Shown one piece after another: positions 33,331 through 43,526 of a stretch of 64,000 bases of DNA; within the stretch, counting starts at the first letter, position 1, and every line of letters begins with the position of its first letter. The translations under genes and the position numbers were made by a program. Under the pieces are notes generated by a model. That model searched no databases. It was not told the origin of the DNA and saw only the letters and a list, made by a program, of their open reading frames with translations. Source of the stretch: Pseudolysobacter antarcticus (GTDB taxonomy: Bacteria > Pseudomonadota > Gammaproteobacteria > Xanthomonadales > Rhodanobacteraceae); contig NZ_CP035704.1 of the NCBI RefSeq assembly GCF_004168365.1, forward strand, positions 2,604,001 to 2,668,000. Reading direction: 5' to 3'.

Positions 33331-33927
33331 TCAATTCGGCGGCGAAATCGTAATCGAATTGTCGTAGGTGATGTCCTGCACTGTGTGCGTGGTTTTGTTC
33401 ATCGCCGAGCCGTCGGATTCCATGTGGATCACGCGACCACTACTGTCGCTGACCCAGATTTTGGCGTTCGACGTGCTCTTGATGCCCATGATCGACATGG
33501 TCGTGGCGTAGGAATAGGTCTTGGCTTTTTCGCCGTTGATGCTGTCCTCGCCGAGAAACTTGGCATCGCTCATGTTCTTTTCCGCTTCGGCCATCGCCGC
33601 TGGCGTGAACTGGCCAATCGCGCGGCTCATGTCCATCGGCAACTTCTGCCAATTTCCCTCGTGCTTCATCCAGCTGCCTTCGGGAATCACGATAATTTCG
33701 TTGCGATCGCTCATGACATGAAAATGATCAGGCATGATGATATCGACCGAACTTTTCATGGTCTTGCCATCCGACGTATTCACGCCGACGGTATGAAATT
33801 TATTGCCGGGTTTGGCCATCTGGTGCATCGCCGCGCTGATATCCGCGCGCGCATCGGCGGCGTGAATATTCTGCGCCGCACCGGCGATCAACAACACACT
33901 CATTACGCTCAACATGGGTTTACGCAT
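33331..33927 (-). CDS. LolA-like periplasmic protein
   Basis: A 198-residue exported protein; GGAGGG lies before the ATG and a signal peptide ends at about QNIHAADA. The mature sequence (AAMHQMAKPGNKFHTVGVNT, VDIIMPDHFHVMSDRNEIIV, YSYATTMSIMGIKSTSNAKIWV and VIHMESDGSA) follows the half-barrel beta pattern of LolA/LolB-type lipid- or lipoprotein-binding proteins. It does not look like the housekeeping LolA and I cannot assign a ligand. It is convergent in spacing with neither neighbour: ppc lies upstream on the same strand, about 100 bases away, and icmF downstream. Confidence 0.68.
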   Translation of the reverse strand: MRKPMLSVMSVLLIAGAAQNIHAADARADISAAMHQMAKPGNKFHTVGVNTSDGKTMKSSVDIIMPDHFHVMSDRNEIIVIPEGSWMKHEGNWQKLPMDMSRAIGQFTPAAMAEAEKNMSDAKFLGEDSINGEKAKTYSYATTMSIMGIKSTSNAKIWVSDSSGRVIHMESDGSAMNKTTHTVQDITYDNSITISPPN

Positions 33928-34024
33928 GGGTTTCCCTCCAGAGATTTTTTGCGAAAGATTTTGCCGCGATGCGTAAGATAACCCACGGCAAAATTTTTGG
34001 CGCAACTCTCGATGCGGCGACGCA

Positions 34025-36775
34025 TCAACCGCTATTGCGCAAACCCGCCGCAAGGCCGTTGATGGTCAGGTGAATCGCGGTTTTCGCCGACTCATCCGCC
34101 CTGCCCGCGCGATAGCGTTTGAGCAACTCCACCTGCAGGTGATTGAGCGGATCGAGATACGGAAAACGGTTGCGGATCGAGTTGGCCAAGCCCGGTTGAT
34201 CGGCGAGCAAATCGCTCATCTCGGTGATCGCCATGAGATGCTCGATCGTCAACGCCATCTCGGTTTTTATGCTGCCGAAAATATTCGTGCGCAAGTCGGC
34301 ATCGGTGCACAGCTCGGCATAACGCGAGGCGACCGCGAGATCGGTCTTGGCCAGCACCATGCGCATGTTCGAAAGAATGGTGCGGAAAAAAGGCCAGCGC
34401 GCATGCATCTCGCGCAGCAACGGCAAACCGTCGGGATTTTCTGCCAGCCACGCCTGCACCGCCGAACCAAAACCGTACCAGCCCGGCAACAACAGACGAC
34501 ATTGGCCCCACGAAAATCCCCACGGAATCGCGCGCAAATCCTCGATGCGCGGCGAGCCGCTGCGCGACGCCGGGCGACTGCCGATATTCAACTCGGCGAT
34601 CTCCGCAATCGGCGTGGTCGCGCGAAAATATTCGGCGAAATTCGGCGTGTCGTACACCAGTTTTCGGTACGCTGAATACGCGTGTTGCGATAGCGCTTCG
34701 ACCGCATTGCGATAGTCGGCGGTTTCGACATCGTCGATCGGCGCGAGACTCGTCAACAACGTCGCCGCGGCCAGACTTTCAAGATTGCGTCGCCCTTGTT
34801 CGGGGTCCGAATATTTGCTGCGAATAATCTCACCCTGCTCGGTCACGCGTATCGCGCCATTCACGCTGCCCGGCGCTTGCGCGAGAATCGCCTCGTAACT
34901 CGATCCGCCGCCGCGCCCGACCGCGCCGCCGCGGCCATGAAACAACCGCATGCGAATTTTCTGCGCATTGCACAGTTGCATCAGCCGCTGCTGCGCCTGG
35001 TACAACACCCAGTTGGCCGTGAGATAACCGCCGTCTTTATTGCTGTCGGAATAACCGAGCATGATTTCCTGCGCGTCGCCACGCGAACGCAGCCAGTCGC
35101 GATAGAGCGGATGCGCAAATGCCTCCGCCATGATCGTGTCGCACGCGTGCAAATCGGAGATCGTTTCGAACAGCGGAATGATGTCGATCGCGAGCTGCGG
35201 CTGTGCACCGGGTTTGAGCAAGCCGACTTCTTTCGCGAGCACGCCGACTTCGAGCAAATCCGACAACGATGCCGCTTTCGAAATCACGTAATGCGGCAAC
35301 GCCTCGGCGCCGTAGCGTGCGTGGATCGACGCGGCCACGCGCAGGATCGCCAACTCGGACAACGTGCGCTCGCTGTATTCAATATGCGGCGACGACAACG
35401 GTCGCGCGCTGCGCAATTCTTCGGTCAACAAAGCAGCGCGAGCGTCTTCGTCTAGCGCGAGATAATCGGCACAGACGCCGGCATGCGCGAGCAGTTCCGC
35501 GACCACCACTTCGTGCACATCGGCGTTCTGGCGCATGTCGAGTGCGGCGAGATGAAAGCCGAAACAACGCACCGCGCGATTCAGCCGGCGCAACCGGCCT
35601 TGCGCGAGCGCACTTGATCCGTGCGTGCGCAACGACGCATCGAGAATTTCCAGATCGGCCAGAAATTCATGCGATGACGCATACGCCGGGCGCAGCGATA
35701 CCGGCTCGGGATTGGTGCGCAGGCCGAGCCAGGATTTCGCCGTAGCCGCGAGCCGCGCATACACGCCGATCAGCGCGCGACGATACGGCTCGTTGGCGCG
35801 ATACGGCGACTCGTCATGCGCGTGTTCGGCGAGTTTTTCGAGCGCCGGGCTGACACTGACAATACGCGCCGACAACGACAACTCAGCGCCAAGCAGATGC
35901 AGCTCGCCGAGGTAATGCGTAATGACCAGCGCAGCCTGCTCGCTGATCGCGGTTTGCAACATGTCGGCGGTGACGAACGGATTGCCGTCGCGATCGCCGC
36001 CGATCCACGAACCCATGCGGAAAAAAGCCGGCAGACCTGCGCTATCCGACTCCGCAAATTGCGCCGCGACATTGTCTTCGAGCGCGCAGTACATCTGCGG
36101 CAGTTGTTCGAGAAACGTATAGCGGTAATACGCCAGCGCGTTCTCGATTTCATCGCGCACCCGCAGCTTGGCATGGCGCAACATCGCGGTTTGCCAGAGC
36201 GTGAGGACGCGCTGGAACAGATGTTCGCTGAGCGTAGCGGATTCTTCCGGCGTGAGTGATTCGCGATCGCGCCGATGCAGCAGGCTCGCAATCGCGCGCT
36301 CGCTATCGAGCACGCTGTGGCGCTGCACTTCGGTCGGATGCGCGGTGAGCACTGGCATGATCCGCGCGCTGGCAAACCATTGCTTGAGCGTCTGCGCGCT
36401 CGCGCCGGCATCGCGTAAGCGCGCAAGCGCGTAAGCAAGCGTGCCTTCAGGCGCGTGATCGCCGGCAATCAACACCGCACGACGCTGGCGATTCTGCTCC
36501 ACGTCTTCGGCGATATTGGCGAGGTGCGAAAAATACGAAAACGCGCGCACGACCAGCAGCGATTCCGCCTCGCTCAATCCGTCCAGCAGATTTTCCAAGG
36601 TGCTGCGTGCACTCAGCGCGGCTTCACCACTCGCGCGCCGGAATGCGACCGCGCTCTTACGAATGTTTTCCACCTTGTCGAAAATTTCCTGCCCGCTTTG
36701 CGCGCGCAAAACATCGCCGAGCAAGCGCCCGAGCAGGCGTACATCTTCGTGAAACAATTGTTGGTCGACGGGCAT
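34025..36775 (-). CDS. ppc: Phosphoenolpyruvate carboxylase
   Basis: A 916-residue enzyme of full length. It adds bicarbonate to phosphoenolpyruvate to give oxaloacetate, refilling the TCA cycle. The hallmark motifs are present: VLTAHPTEVQRHSVLDSERA with the active-site His (about residue 140), GSWIGGDRDGNPFV, MLGYSDSNKDGGYLTANW, and the glycine loop FHGRGGAVGRGGG. The chain ends GLRNSG, the conserved C-terminal R-N-x-G sequence. The enzyme is homotetrameric and allosteric in related bacteria. It stands alone on the minus strand with 413 bases of gene-free DNA upstream, the likely promoter region. Confidence 0.97.
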   Translation of the reverse strand: MPVDQQLFHEDVRLLGRLLGDVLRAQSGQEIFDKVENIRKSAVAFRRASGEAALSARSTLENLLDGLSEAESLLVVRAFSYFSHLANIAEDVEQNRQRRAVLIAGDHAPEGTLAYALARLRDAGASAQTLKQWFASARIMPVLTAHPTEVQRHSVLDSERAIASLLHRRDRESLTPEESATLSEHLFQRVLTLWQTAMLRHAKLRVRDEIENALAYYRYTFLEQLPQMYCALEDNVAAQFAESDSAGLPAFFRMGSWIGGDRDGNPFVTADMLQTAISEQAALVITHYLGELHLLGAELSLSARIVSVSPALEKLAEHAHDESPYRANEPYRRALIGVYARLAATAKSWLGLRTNPEPVSLRPAYASSHEFLADLEILDASLRTHGSSALAQGRLRRLNRAVRCFGFHLAALDMRQNADVHEVVVAELLAHAGVCADYLALDEDARAALLTEELRSARPLSSPHIEYSERTLSELAILRVAASIHARYGAEALPHYVISKAASLSDLLEVGVLAKEVGLLKPGAQPQLAIDIIPLFETISDLHACDTIMAEAFAHPLYRDWLRSRGDAQEIMLGYSDSNKDGGYLTANWVLYQAQQRLMQLCNAQKIRMRLFHGRGGAVGRGGGSSYEAILAQAPGSVNGAIRVTEQGEIIRSKYSDPEQGRRNLESLAAATLLTSLAPIDDVETADYRNAVEALSQHAYSAYRKLVYDTPNFAEYFRATTPIAEIAELNIGSRPASRSGSPRIEDLRAIPWGFSWGQCRLLLPGWYGFGSAVQAWLAENPDGLPLLREMHARWPFFRTILSNMRMVLAKTDLAVASRYAELCTDADLRTNIFGSIKTEMALTIEHLMAITEMSDLLADQPGLANSIRNRFPYLDPLNHLQVELLKRYRAGRADESAKTAIHLTINGLAAGLRNSG

Positions 36776-37188
36776 CGCGGGTTCCGTGCAGAGGATGGCG
36801 GGACGGTAGCCGCAACACCCTACCAGGGCGCGCCGACACCGATTGGCAAATCACAAAATGGCCGCGCCGTTACAGTTCAAGCGCAGCGACTCGGAATATA
36901 CCGCATCGCAGCAAAAGTGCCAGCGTGCCTGGGGCACACGACATCCCGGCCATGCTTCTTATACATGCTTCACTTTTCGCATGCCGACCCATCGCTCTGA
37001 GCCGGCGCTCGTGGTCGAGCCCGTGGAAGAAATACCGTTGCGGGGGAGATAATATTGCGCGATGTACAGCTCGTCACGCCAGGAAACAGCACGAGAAAAA
37101 TTATCTGGTTGTGGGTTGAAGCGGCGGATAGTCGGAAGAAGTGTTTCGACTTCCTGAAACCTCTTTGAGAGAGCAGAGGTTTGAATAG
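36776..37188. other. Gene-free stretch between ppc and tRNA-Ser
   Basis: No convincing coding frame on either strand: the open frames lack ribosome sites and recognisable composition. It should contain the ppc promoter (minus strand). The only clear structure is the hairpin at 37157-37182 near the tRNA end. Confidence 0.6.
37157..37182 (-). terminator. Hairpin downstream of tRNA-Ser
   Basis: AAACCTCT (37157-37164) and AGAGGTTT (37175-37182) pair perfectly around a ten-base loop, six bases after the tRNA 3' end in the minus direction. It probably ends the tRNA transcript, although the T-tract is only three bases. Confidence 0.6.
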
Positions 37189-37281
37189 TGGCGGAGAGGG
37201 AGGGATTCGAACCCTCGATAAAGCTTTTGACCCTATACTCCCTTAGCAGGGGAGCCCCTTCGGCCTCTCGGGCACCTCTCC
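37189..37281 (-). tRNA. tRNA-Ser (anticodon GCU)
   Basis: The minus strand begins GGAGAGGTGCCCGAG and ends CCTCTCCGCCA, so the acceptor arms (GGAGAGG/CCTCTCC) pair and CCA is encoded. The anticodon loop is CTGCTAA within the stem-loop CTCCCCTGCTAAGGGAG, giving anticodon GCU for AGC/AGU serine codons. A long variable arm (GTATAGGGTCAAAAGCTTTAT) is the class II serine feature. The T-arm GAGGGTTCGAATCCCTC is canonical. Confidence 0.97.
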
Positions 37282-37404
37282 GGGGATTTCTGACGTTGCT
37301 GGCAGACGCATGTTGCGCATGACCTAGCTCGTCGCTAACGCACCCGACCGAACGATGTCAGTCAGGTGCGCAAGGATAGCGGTTCAACGCCGGCTGGTAA
37401 AGCC

Positions 37405-37617
37405 TCAACTGCTCGCGGGTGGCACATCCGTATCAATTACTGTCGGATTTTCGTGCTCGCGCTTGATGCGCTGGTAAATTTCTTCGCGGTGCACCGATAC
37501 ATCTTTGGGTGCGTTGATGCCAATACGTACCTGGTTGCCTTTCACGCCCAGTACGGTAACGCTTACTTCATCACCGATCATCAGAGTCTCACCAACTCGA
37601 CGAGTCAAAATCAACAT
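37405..37617 (-). CDS. csrA: Carbon storage regulator CsrA (RsmA)
   Basis: A 70-residue RNA-binding protein. [20 protein letters not shown] is the invariant N-terminus, with Arg6/Arg7-type contacts, and the core continues [20 protein letters not shown] and [15 protein letters not shown]. The tail DTDVPPASS is variable. CsrA dimers bind GGA motifs in mRNA leaders to repress or stabilise messages for carbon storage, motility and biofilm. The ATG follows a GGAG site and a T-rich stretch. Its place between alaS and tRNA-Ser is the standard arrangement in Xanthomonadales. Confidence 0.97.
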   Translation of the reverse strand: MLILTRRVGETLMIGDEVSVTVLGVKGNQVRIGINAPKDVSVHREEIYQRIKREHENPTVIDTDVPPASS

Positions 37618-37889
37618 TTTTTTTCTCCTGTATGGCTTGCATCGATCCAATCGATACCAGCGCTGCAGATCACCAATCCGTGCACTCTCGAGAATTACCC
37701 AAAGTCAGCGAATTCCGTCGAACAACTTTCCTGACAAACTTTCTTGATCGAGTTGCGCAGGGTGACGTGCTTCCTGATGCGAACAAACTTAAGACACTTT
37801 TAAAACACGTTAAGCGATACTAGCCGAGCCACCCCGCGGGTGCAATCTACTCGGTGTGTAAAGGAAATTTACATCCTTTTCACGATTCC

Positions 37890-40553
37890 TCAGCCAGTTT
37901 TTTGAGCTACCCATTGCATTACCGAGTCAAGTGCCGCCAGTAATAATGGCGTGTCTTCACCACCGCCTTGGGCAAGGTCAGGGCGACCGCCGCCCTTTCC
38001 GCCAATCTGTTGTGCAACGTGGCTGACCAGATCGCCGGCCTTGAGTTTTGTCAGCGCCTTGCCATGCACGCCGCCGACCAACGCGATCTTGCCATCCACG
38101 CCTGATGCGAGCAGAACCACACAATCGCCGAGCTTGTTCTTGAGCTGGTCGACGCCGTCGCGCAAGGCTTTTGCATCGAGGCCATCGAGTCGCGCTGCAA
38201 TCACTTTGAAACCTGCCACATCGACTGCCGTCTCGGCCAGATCACGCGTTGCAGATTGTGCGGCCTTCGACTTGTACGAGTCGAGTTCGCGCTCGAGTTT
38301 TTTCTGCTTGTCGAACAGCTGGCGCAGCTTGTCCAGCACATCGTTGCTGCTCGCGGCGAGCAAATGTCCGACCTCGACCAAGCGCTGTTCCTTTTCGGCC
38401 ACGAGATCAAGCGCCGTGGCGCCAGTCACCGCTTCGATACGGCGCACGCCCGAGGCAACGCCACTTTCGCCGAGCAGCTTGAACAAACCGATATCGCCGC
38501 TGCGCGACACGTGCGTGCCGCCACATAATTCGGTTGAAAATTCACCCATGCGCAACACGCGCACATGTTCGCCATATTTCTCACCGAACGAGGCCATCGC
38601 GCCAAATTCGATCGCATCGTCGTAAGCCATCTCGTGCACTTCGACATCAACGTTGCGGCGGATCTCCGCATTCACCATCGTCTCAACCGTGTGCAACTCC
38701 GCACTGCTGAGTGGCGCGAAATGCGAGAAATCAAAACGCAATCTGTCCGGTGCCACGAGGCTGCCCTTCTGCTGCACATGTTCACCCAGAACCTTACGCA
38801 ACGCCGCATGCAATAGATGCGTGGCGGAATGATTGAGCACGGTGGCAACTCGGCGCTGCTCATTCACGCTGGCGCTGAATACCTCGCCGACTTTCAGCGG
38901 CTTGCCGCTCCAGCGCCCGACATGACCGAAGAACGTACCGGCCAGTTTGACCGTATCGCTCACAGCAAAACTTCCCGCGCCCGATGTCAGCGTGCCGGTA
39001 TCGCCGACCTGCCCGCCCGATTCGGCGTAGAACGGCGTGCGATCGAGAATCAGCGTGGCGGCTTCACCATCATTCAGCACATCGATGCCGCGACCATCGC
39101 GCACGATCGCGACCAGCTTCAAGTCGCTGGCGGACAGTCCGGCATAACCGAGGAATTCCGTCGCTGGCAGATCCTTGACCACGTCTGCGGCGATCTGGCT
39201 TTGCCCGCCGAAATTGCTCGCGGCACGGGCACGATCACGCTGCTGTTCCATCGCGGTTTCGAAACCGGCCATATCAACGGTGAGGCCGCGCTCGCGAGCG
39301 ATGTCCGCGGTCAAATCAACGGGGAAACCGTAGGTATCGTAGAGACGAAATGCGTCCGCGCCAGGAATGGTCGCAGCGGAGCGCGTGGCGACTTCCTCAA
39401 ACACGCGCATGCCATGCTCCAGCGTTTCGCCGAAGCGTTCTTCTTCGGTTTTCAACGCACGTTCGATCAATTCGCGCTTGGCGACAAGTTCTGGATACGC
39501 CTCGCCCATTTCCACAATCAACGGCGTCAGCATGCGATAGAAAAATGTTCCACGCACGCCGAGCATATAACCGTGCCGCAACGCGCGACGGATGATCCGA
39601 CGCAGCACATAACCGCGTCCCTCGTTGGAGGGCAAAACGCCGTCGACAATCAGGAACGAACACGCACGGATATGATCAGCAATCACGCGCAGCGATTTGT
39701 TTTCGAGATCGCTCGTGTTGGTGAGCTGCGCCGCGACCCGAATCAGATGCTGGAACAGATCAATCTCGTAATTCGAATGCACATGCTGCAATACCGCGGC
39801 GAGACGTTCGAGCCCCATGCCGGTATCCACGCATGGCGCTGGCAGCGGACTCAGCGTGCCATCGGCGGCACGGTCGAACTGCATGAAGACGAGGTTCCAG
39901 ATTTCGATGTAACGATCGCCATCTTCATCGGGCGATCCGGGCGGGCCACCGGCGATTTCCGCGCCATGATCATAAAAAATTTCGGTGCACGGACCGCATG
40001 GCCCGGTATCGGCCATCTGCCAAAAATTATCCGATGCGTATGGAGCGCCCTTGTTGTCGCCGATGCGCACAATGCGTTCAGGCGGAATACCAATTTCCTT
40101 GGCCCACAAGTCATAGGCCTCGTTATCGGTGTGATACACGGTGACCCAGAGTCTGTCCTTCGGCAAGCCGAAAATATCGGTGAGCAATTCCCACGCGTAC
40201 TTGATCGCATCACGCTTGAAATAATCACCGAAAGACCAGTTGCCGAGCATCTCGAAAAACGTGTGGTGGCGCGCGGTATAACCGACCTGATCGAGATCGT
40301 TGTGCTTGCCACCGGCACGTAGGCAACGCTGCACTGATGCGGCGCGCACGTAACTGCGCTTGTCGGCTCCGAGAAATACATCCTTGAATTGCACCATGCC
40401 GGAATTGGTGAACATCAGCGTCGCATCGTTACCCGGCACGAGCGAGCTGGACGGCACGATGCTATGCCCTTTGCCACGAAAATATTCGAGAAATCCGCTG
40501 CGAATTTCAGCACTGGTTTTGGTCGGCACGGCGGGGGGCGGCACGAGTGTCAT
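37890..40553 (-). CDS. alaS: Alanyl-tRNA synthetase
   Basis: An 887-residue class II synthetase. It attaches alanine to tRNA-Ala and edits mischarged Ser and Gly. The N-terminal catalytic domain has [35 protein letters not shown] and [19 protein letters not shown]. The editing domain carries the zinc-type [13 protein letters not shown] (HxxxH) and [15 protein letters not shown] (CxxxH). The C-Ala domain at the end contains [14 protein letters not shown]. The ATG at 40553 was chosen; a TTG two codons earlier is less likely. It lies 106 bases after recX on the same strand. Confidence 0.97.
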   Translation of the reverse strand: MTLVPPPAVPTKTSAEIRSGFLEYFRGKGHSIVPSSSLVPGNDATLMFTNSGMVQFKDVFLGADKRSYVRAASVQRCLRAGGKHNDLDQVGYTARHHTFFEMLGNWSFGDYFKRDAIKYAWELLTDIFGLPKDRLWVTVYHTDNEAYDLWAKEIGIPPERIVRIGDNKGAPYASDNFWQMADTGPCGPCTEIFYDHGAEIAGGPPGSPDEDGDRYIEIWNLVFMQFDRAADGTLSPLPAPCVDTGMGLERLAAVLQHVHSNYEIDLFQHLIRVAAQLTNTSDLENKSLRVIADHIRACSFLIVDGVLPSNEGRGYVLRRIIRRALRHGYMLGVRGTFFYRMLTPLIVEMGEAYPELVAKRELIERALKTEEERFGETLEHGMRVFEEVATRSAATIPGADAFRLYDTYGFPVDLTADIARERGLTVDMAGFETAMEQQRDRARAASNFGGQSQIAADVVKDLPATEFLGYAGLSASDLKLVAIVRDGRGIDVLNDGEAATLILDRTPFYAESGGQVGDTGTLTSGAGSFAVSDTVKLAGTFFGHVGRWSGKPLKVGEVFSASVNEQRRVATVLNHSATHLLHAALRKVLGEHVQQKGSLVAPDRLRFDFSHFAPLSSAELHTVETMVNAEIRRNVDVEVHEMAYDDAIEFGAMASFGEKYGEHVRVLRMGEFSTELCGGTHVSRSGDIGLFKLLGESGVASGVRRIEAVTGATALDLVAEKEQRLVEVGHLLAASSNDVLDKLRQLFDKQKKLERELDSYKSKAAQSATRDLAETAVDVAGFKVIAARLDGLDAKALRDGVDQLKNKLGDCVVLLASGVDGKIALVGGVHGKALTKLKAGDLVSHVAQQIGGKGGGRPDLAQGGGEDTPLLLAALDSVMQWVAQKTG

Positions 40554-40659
40554 GGGCAATCATCACGGCAAGCTGAGGGAGGCGATTCTCGATCGCGAAC
40601 AGTCTGGACATGCGGCCCATGGGGCGAGAGTTCAATCAACGCACGCGGCGAATGGCGCG

Positions 40660-41148
40660 TCAGTCGAGCTCGGCAATACCGTCCGTGTCAGCGGCGCGAG
40701 TGAGACTGCGTACTGTGTCAATTTCAAAGCCGCGACGCAAGAGAAACTGACCGCGTTTGTTGCGCTCCGCCGGGGTGGTCGCGATTTTGCCGGCATAACG
40801 GCGACGCAACTGACCCCGCGCCACGGCCAGCCAATCGGGATCTTCTGCCGCGATCCGCGCCTGCGCCGAAGCACCGCCGATGCCATGTGTCTTCAACTCG
40901 GCAATGATCCAGCGCGGCCCATAACCATCGTTGATGCGCTGGCGCACCAGACAGCCGGCGAAACGCTCATCATTCTGATAGTTCTGTTCTTGCAGCAGAT
41001 GCAACGCGGCGATGCTTTCAGTCGCATCAAAACCGCGCAGCTCCAGTTTGCCGAGCAGTTCGCGCTCGGAATGTTCGCGGCGCGCAAGCAAAAGCAGCGC
41101 CCTGTCGTAGGGGCTGCCATTGGGTTTTTCAGTTGGAATTCGCGGCAT
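40660..41148 (-). CDS. recX: Regulatory protein RecX
   Basis: A 162-residue, mostly helical protein that inhibits RecA filament extension and ATPase. The three-helix repeats are visible: YDRALLLLARREHSERELLG, LRGFDATESIAALHLLQEQ and FAGCLVRQRINDGYGPRWII, with ERNKRGQFLLRRGFEIDTVR at the C-terminus. The gene follows recA on the same strand after 67 bases that contain a strong stem-loop. Read-through from recA would give a low RecX level relative to RecA, as in other bacteria. Confidence 0.93.
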   Translation of the reverse strand: MPRIPTEKPNGSPYDRALLLLARREHSERELLGKLELRGFDATESIAALHLLQEQNYQNDERFAGCLVRQRINDGYGPRWIIAELKTHGIGGASAQARIAAEDPDWLAVARGQLRRRYAGKIATTPAERNKRGQFLLRRGFEIDTVRSLTRAADTDGIAELD

Positions 41149-41176
41149 GTTTGAGGGCGAAATCTACTTCATACGG

Positions 41177-41211
41177 CCGACTCGCTGTCGCTAGCGACAA
41201 CAGCGAGTCGG
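41177..41211 (-). promoter_or_regulatory. Nested stem-loop between recA and recX
   Basis: CCGACTCGCTG (41177-41187) pairs perfectly with CAGCGAGTCGG (41201-41211), and the loop itself holds TCGC-TA-GCGA (41188-41197). No T-run follows, so it looks like an attenuator or RNA-stabilising structure rather than a full terminator. It lies four bases after the recA stop. Confidence 0.65.
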
Positions 41212-41215
41212 TGCA

Positions 41216-42253
41216 TCAAACCTCTTCAAGCTCCGCCGCGGCGACCGGCGCGCTCGGCTTGGTCACGACCAGCAATGCGCGCAGCTTCTCTTCGATATCT
41301 TTGGCGATCTCCGGATGCTCACGCAGGTATTGGCGCGCGTTGTCCTTGCCCTGTCCGATGCGTTCGCCGTTATAGGAATACCAAGCGCCGGATTTATCCA
41401 CGATCTTGGCGTCCGAGCCCATGTCGATAAGTTCGCCTTCGCGGGAAATGCCCTCGCCGTACAAAATCTCGGTGACGACCTGCTTGAATGGGGGCGCGAG
41501 TTTATTCTTGACCACTTTGATGCGGGTCTGGTTGCCGATGATTTCTTCGCCCTTCTTCACCGCGCCGATACGGCGAATGTCGAGACGAATCGATGCGTAG
41601 AATTTCAGCGCGTTGCCGCCGGTCGTGGTTTCCGGACTCTGCCCTGGCATCATCATGCCGATCTTCATACGCAGCTGATTGATGAAGATCACCATGCAGT
41701 TTGAACGTTTGATATTGCCGGTGAGTTTGCGCAACGCCTGACTCATCAAACGCGCCTGCAGACCGACATGGACATCGCCCATTTCGCCTTCGATTTCCGC
41801 TTTCGGCGTCAATGCCGCAACCGAGTCGACCACGACGACATCGACTGCACCCGAGCGCACCAGCATGTCGACGATTTCCAATGCCTGCTCGCCGGTATCG
41901 GGTTGCGATACCAGCAGATCATCCACGTTCACGCCAAGTTTTTCGGCATAAATCGGATCCAGGGCGTGCTCGGCATCGACAAATGCACACGCACCACCGA
42001 GCTTTTGCGCCTGAGCGACGACGTGCAAGGTCAAGGTAGTTTTGCCCGACGATTCCGGACCATAAATTTCGACCACGCGACCACGCGGCAAACCGCCGAT
42101 ACCCAGCGCGATATCCAGCCCGAGCGAGCCGGTCGGAACGACGTCGACCGCATCCGAGGTGCGGTCGCCCATGCGCATCACCGCGCCCTTGCCGAACTGT
42201 TTTTCGATCTGGCTCAGCGCAGAAGTGAGCGCGCGACGTTTATTCTCGTCCAT
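41216..42253 (-). CDS. recA: Recombinase RecA
   Basis: A 345-residue RecA. It forms ATP-dependent filaments on single-stranded DNA, catalyses strand exchange and stimulates LexA self-cleavage. Motifs: [20 protein letters not shown], Walker [30 protein letters not shown], the [20 protein letters not shown] loop (L2 region) and the acidic C-terminus. No LexA box of either the enterobacterial or the Xanthomonas type (TTAGN6TACTA) was recognised in the 130 bases upstream. The gene is preceded by pncC and followed by recX. Confidence 0.98.
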   Translation of the reverse strand: MDENKRRALTSALSQIEKQFGKGAVMRMGDRTSDAVDVVPTGSLGLDIALGIGGLPRGRVVEIYGPESSGKTTLTLHVVAQAQKLGGACAFVDAEHALDPIYAEKLGVNVDDLLVSQPDTGEQALEIVDMLVRSGAVDVVVVDSVAALTPKAEIEGEMGDVHVGLQARLMSQALRKLTGNIKRSNCMVIFINQLRMKIGMMMPGQSPETTTGGNALKFYASIRLDIRRIGAVKKGEEIIGNQTRIKVVKNKLAPPFKQVVTEILYGEGISREGELIDMGSDAKIVDKSGAWYSYNGERIGQGKDNARQYLREHPEIAKDIEEKLRALLVVTKPSAPVAAAELEEV

Positions 42254-42387
42254 CGGGATATCCTTGAGTGAAGTGGTTAGGCGGCGAGTTTGACCCGGAT
42301 CCGTCTCAGCAGGTGAGATATCGCGAGCCTATCGATTGGGACGATTATCCCACAGCCATCGTATCCGCGCAGTGGCGAAACTCAGCG

Positions 42388-42915
42388 TCAATTTGTAAGA
42401 ATTCGGCGTATGCCTTGCAGAGCTGCGGCGACGGTCTGGCGACGCACCGCTTCGCGATCACCATCGAAATGAAACAATTCGGCCTGGGCGTAACCGCCAC
42501 GGCGTTTCCAGCCGATCCATACCGTGCCGACCGGCTTGCCCGGTGTTGCGCCGGTCGGGCCGGCAATCCCGGTGACAGCTACGGCCATACCGGCGCCGAA
42601 ACGTGCGAGCGCACCGGAAACCATTTCGACAACCACTTCCTGACTGACCGCGCCCAGCGTTTCAAGGGTCTGCGGTCGCACGCCAAGCAGCGCTTCCTTG
42701 GCTTCATAACTATAGGCAACTACGCCACAACTGAACCAGGCCGAGCTGCCGGCGAGATCGGTCAATACTTTGGCAATCCAGCCGCCGGTGCAGCTTTCGG
42801 CGGTGACCAGCATCAGGCCGCGCTGGATCATGAGCGTGGCCACCTCAGCGGCCAGCAGGTTCAGCTCGGTATCGCTGGGAGAATCAGGGCCAAGCAAGAC
42901 AAATTGTTGATTCAT
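42388..42915 (-). CDS. pncC: Nicotinamide-nucleotide amidohydrolase (CinA C-terminal family)
   Basis: A 175-residue stand-alone CinA C-terminal domain. It hydrolyses NMN to nicotinate mononucleotide in NAD recycling. The active-site Ser lies in MLVTAESCTGGWIAKVLTDL, and the conserved glycine-rich segment is AVAVTGIAGPTGATPGKPVG. The family's N-terminal COG1058 domain is absent, as usual in many proteobacteria. The ATG at 42915 was chosen; it is the last good start before the MTase-like sequence begins. Its place upstream of recA is a common arrangement. Confidence 0.93.
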   Translation of the reverse strand: MNQQFVLLGPDSPSDTELNLLAAEVATLMIQRGLMLVTAESCTGGWIAKVLTDLAGSSAWFSCGVVAYSYEAKEALLGVRPQTLETLGAVSQEVVVEMVSGALARFGAGMAVAVTGIAGPTGATPGKPVGTVWIGWKRRGGYAQAELFHFDGDREAVRRQTVAAALQGIRRILTN

Positions 42916-43091
42916 AACTTGATGTTCGTACGTCAGTGCTAAAAAAATCCCCACGTCTGATACCAGATGTGCCGTCAAGATGGCTAGCAATGCCGTCTAT
43001 CGGCTGGTTGCAACCAATTATGAACCGACATACTGCAATCACAACAGCTATAAACTAGCGTTCGATTCATATGGCTACTTGGGAGGCCGCA

Positions 43092-43526
43092 ATGCGACAC
43101 ATATCGAAAAAAACTAAAGGATTTACGCTGATCGAATTGATGGTCGTTATTGCGATCATCGGCATTCTGATGGCTATCGCGATTCCGGCGTACAAAGACT
43201 ACATCATTCGCGGCAACTTGGTTGAAGGAACTAACCAACTCTCTGCCTATCGTGCGCAGATGGAACAGTTCTATCAAGATGCCCGCCAATATACGACCAC
43301 CGGGGCCTATACCTCTCCTTGCCCCGTCAACGTGGTATCCGCCTCCGGAAAATGGAAATATAACTGCGTCCCTGCGGCAGCTAACTACACCATCACGGCT
43401 CAGGGTATCGGAGTAGTCGTAGGATTTACCTACCAGATCGATAATACGAATAGCCAGAAGACGACTGCGGCACCGACTGGTTGGCCAACTAGCACCACTT
43501 CGTGGACTATGAGCAGGGGCGGTTGA
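43092..43526 (+). CDS. pilE: Type IV pilin PilE-like minor pilin
   Basis: A 144-residue type IV pilin. GGAGG lies before the ATG. A short leader (RHISKKTKG) is followed by the prepilin site before [20 protein letters not shown], with the invariant Glu5. The globular part has a cysteine pair spaced for the D-loop (SPCPVN and KYNCVP) and follows the PilE minor-pilin layout. It is cut by PilD and assembled in the pilus tip complex. Its stop codon overlaps the fimT start (TGATG), so the two are coupled. First gene of the pilus locus. Confidence 0.9.
   Translation: MRHISKKTKGFTLIELMVVIAIIGILMAIAIPAYKDYIIRGNLVEGTNQLSAYRAQMEQFYQDARQYTTTGAYTSPCPVNVVSASGKWKYNCVPAAANYTITAQGIGVVVGFTYQIDNTNSQKTTAAPTGWPTSTTSWTMSRGG

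Noticed and set aside
37189-37281. tRNA-Ser as an integration site of a mobile element.
   Set aside because: No second copy of the tRNA 3' end and no integrase gene are seen nearby; the flanks are ordinary core genes.
38817-40322. 501-codon plus-strand open frame opposite alaS.
   Set aside because: It is a mirror of the alaS coding frame; no ribosome site or family pattern.
42254-42390. LexA box upstream of recA.
   Set aside because: Neither the CTG(N10)CAG type nor TTAGN6TACTA could be found by eye.
43010-43055. Sigma-54 promoter for pilE.
   Set aside because: GG and GC are present near TTGCAA but not at the required ten-base spacing.
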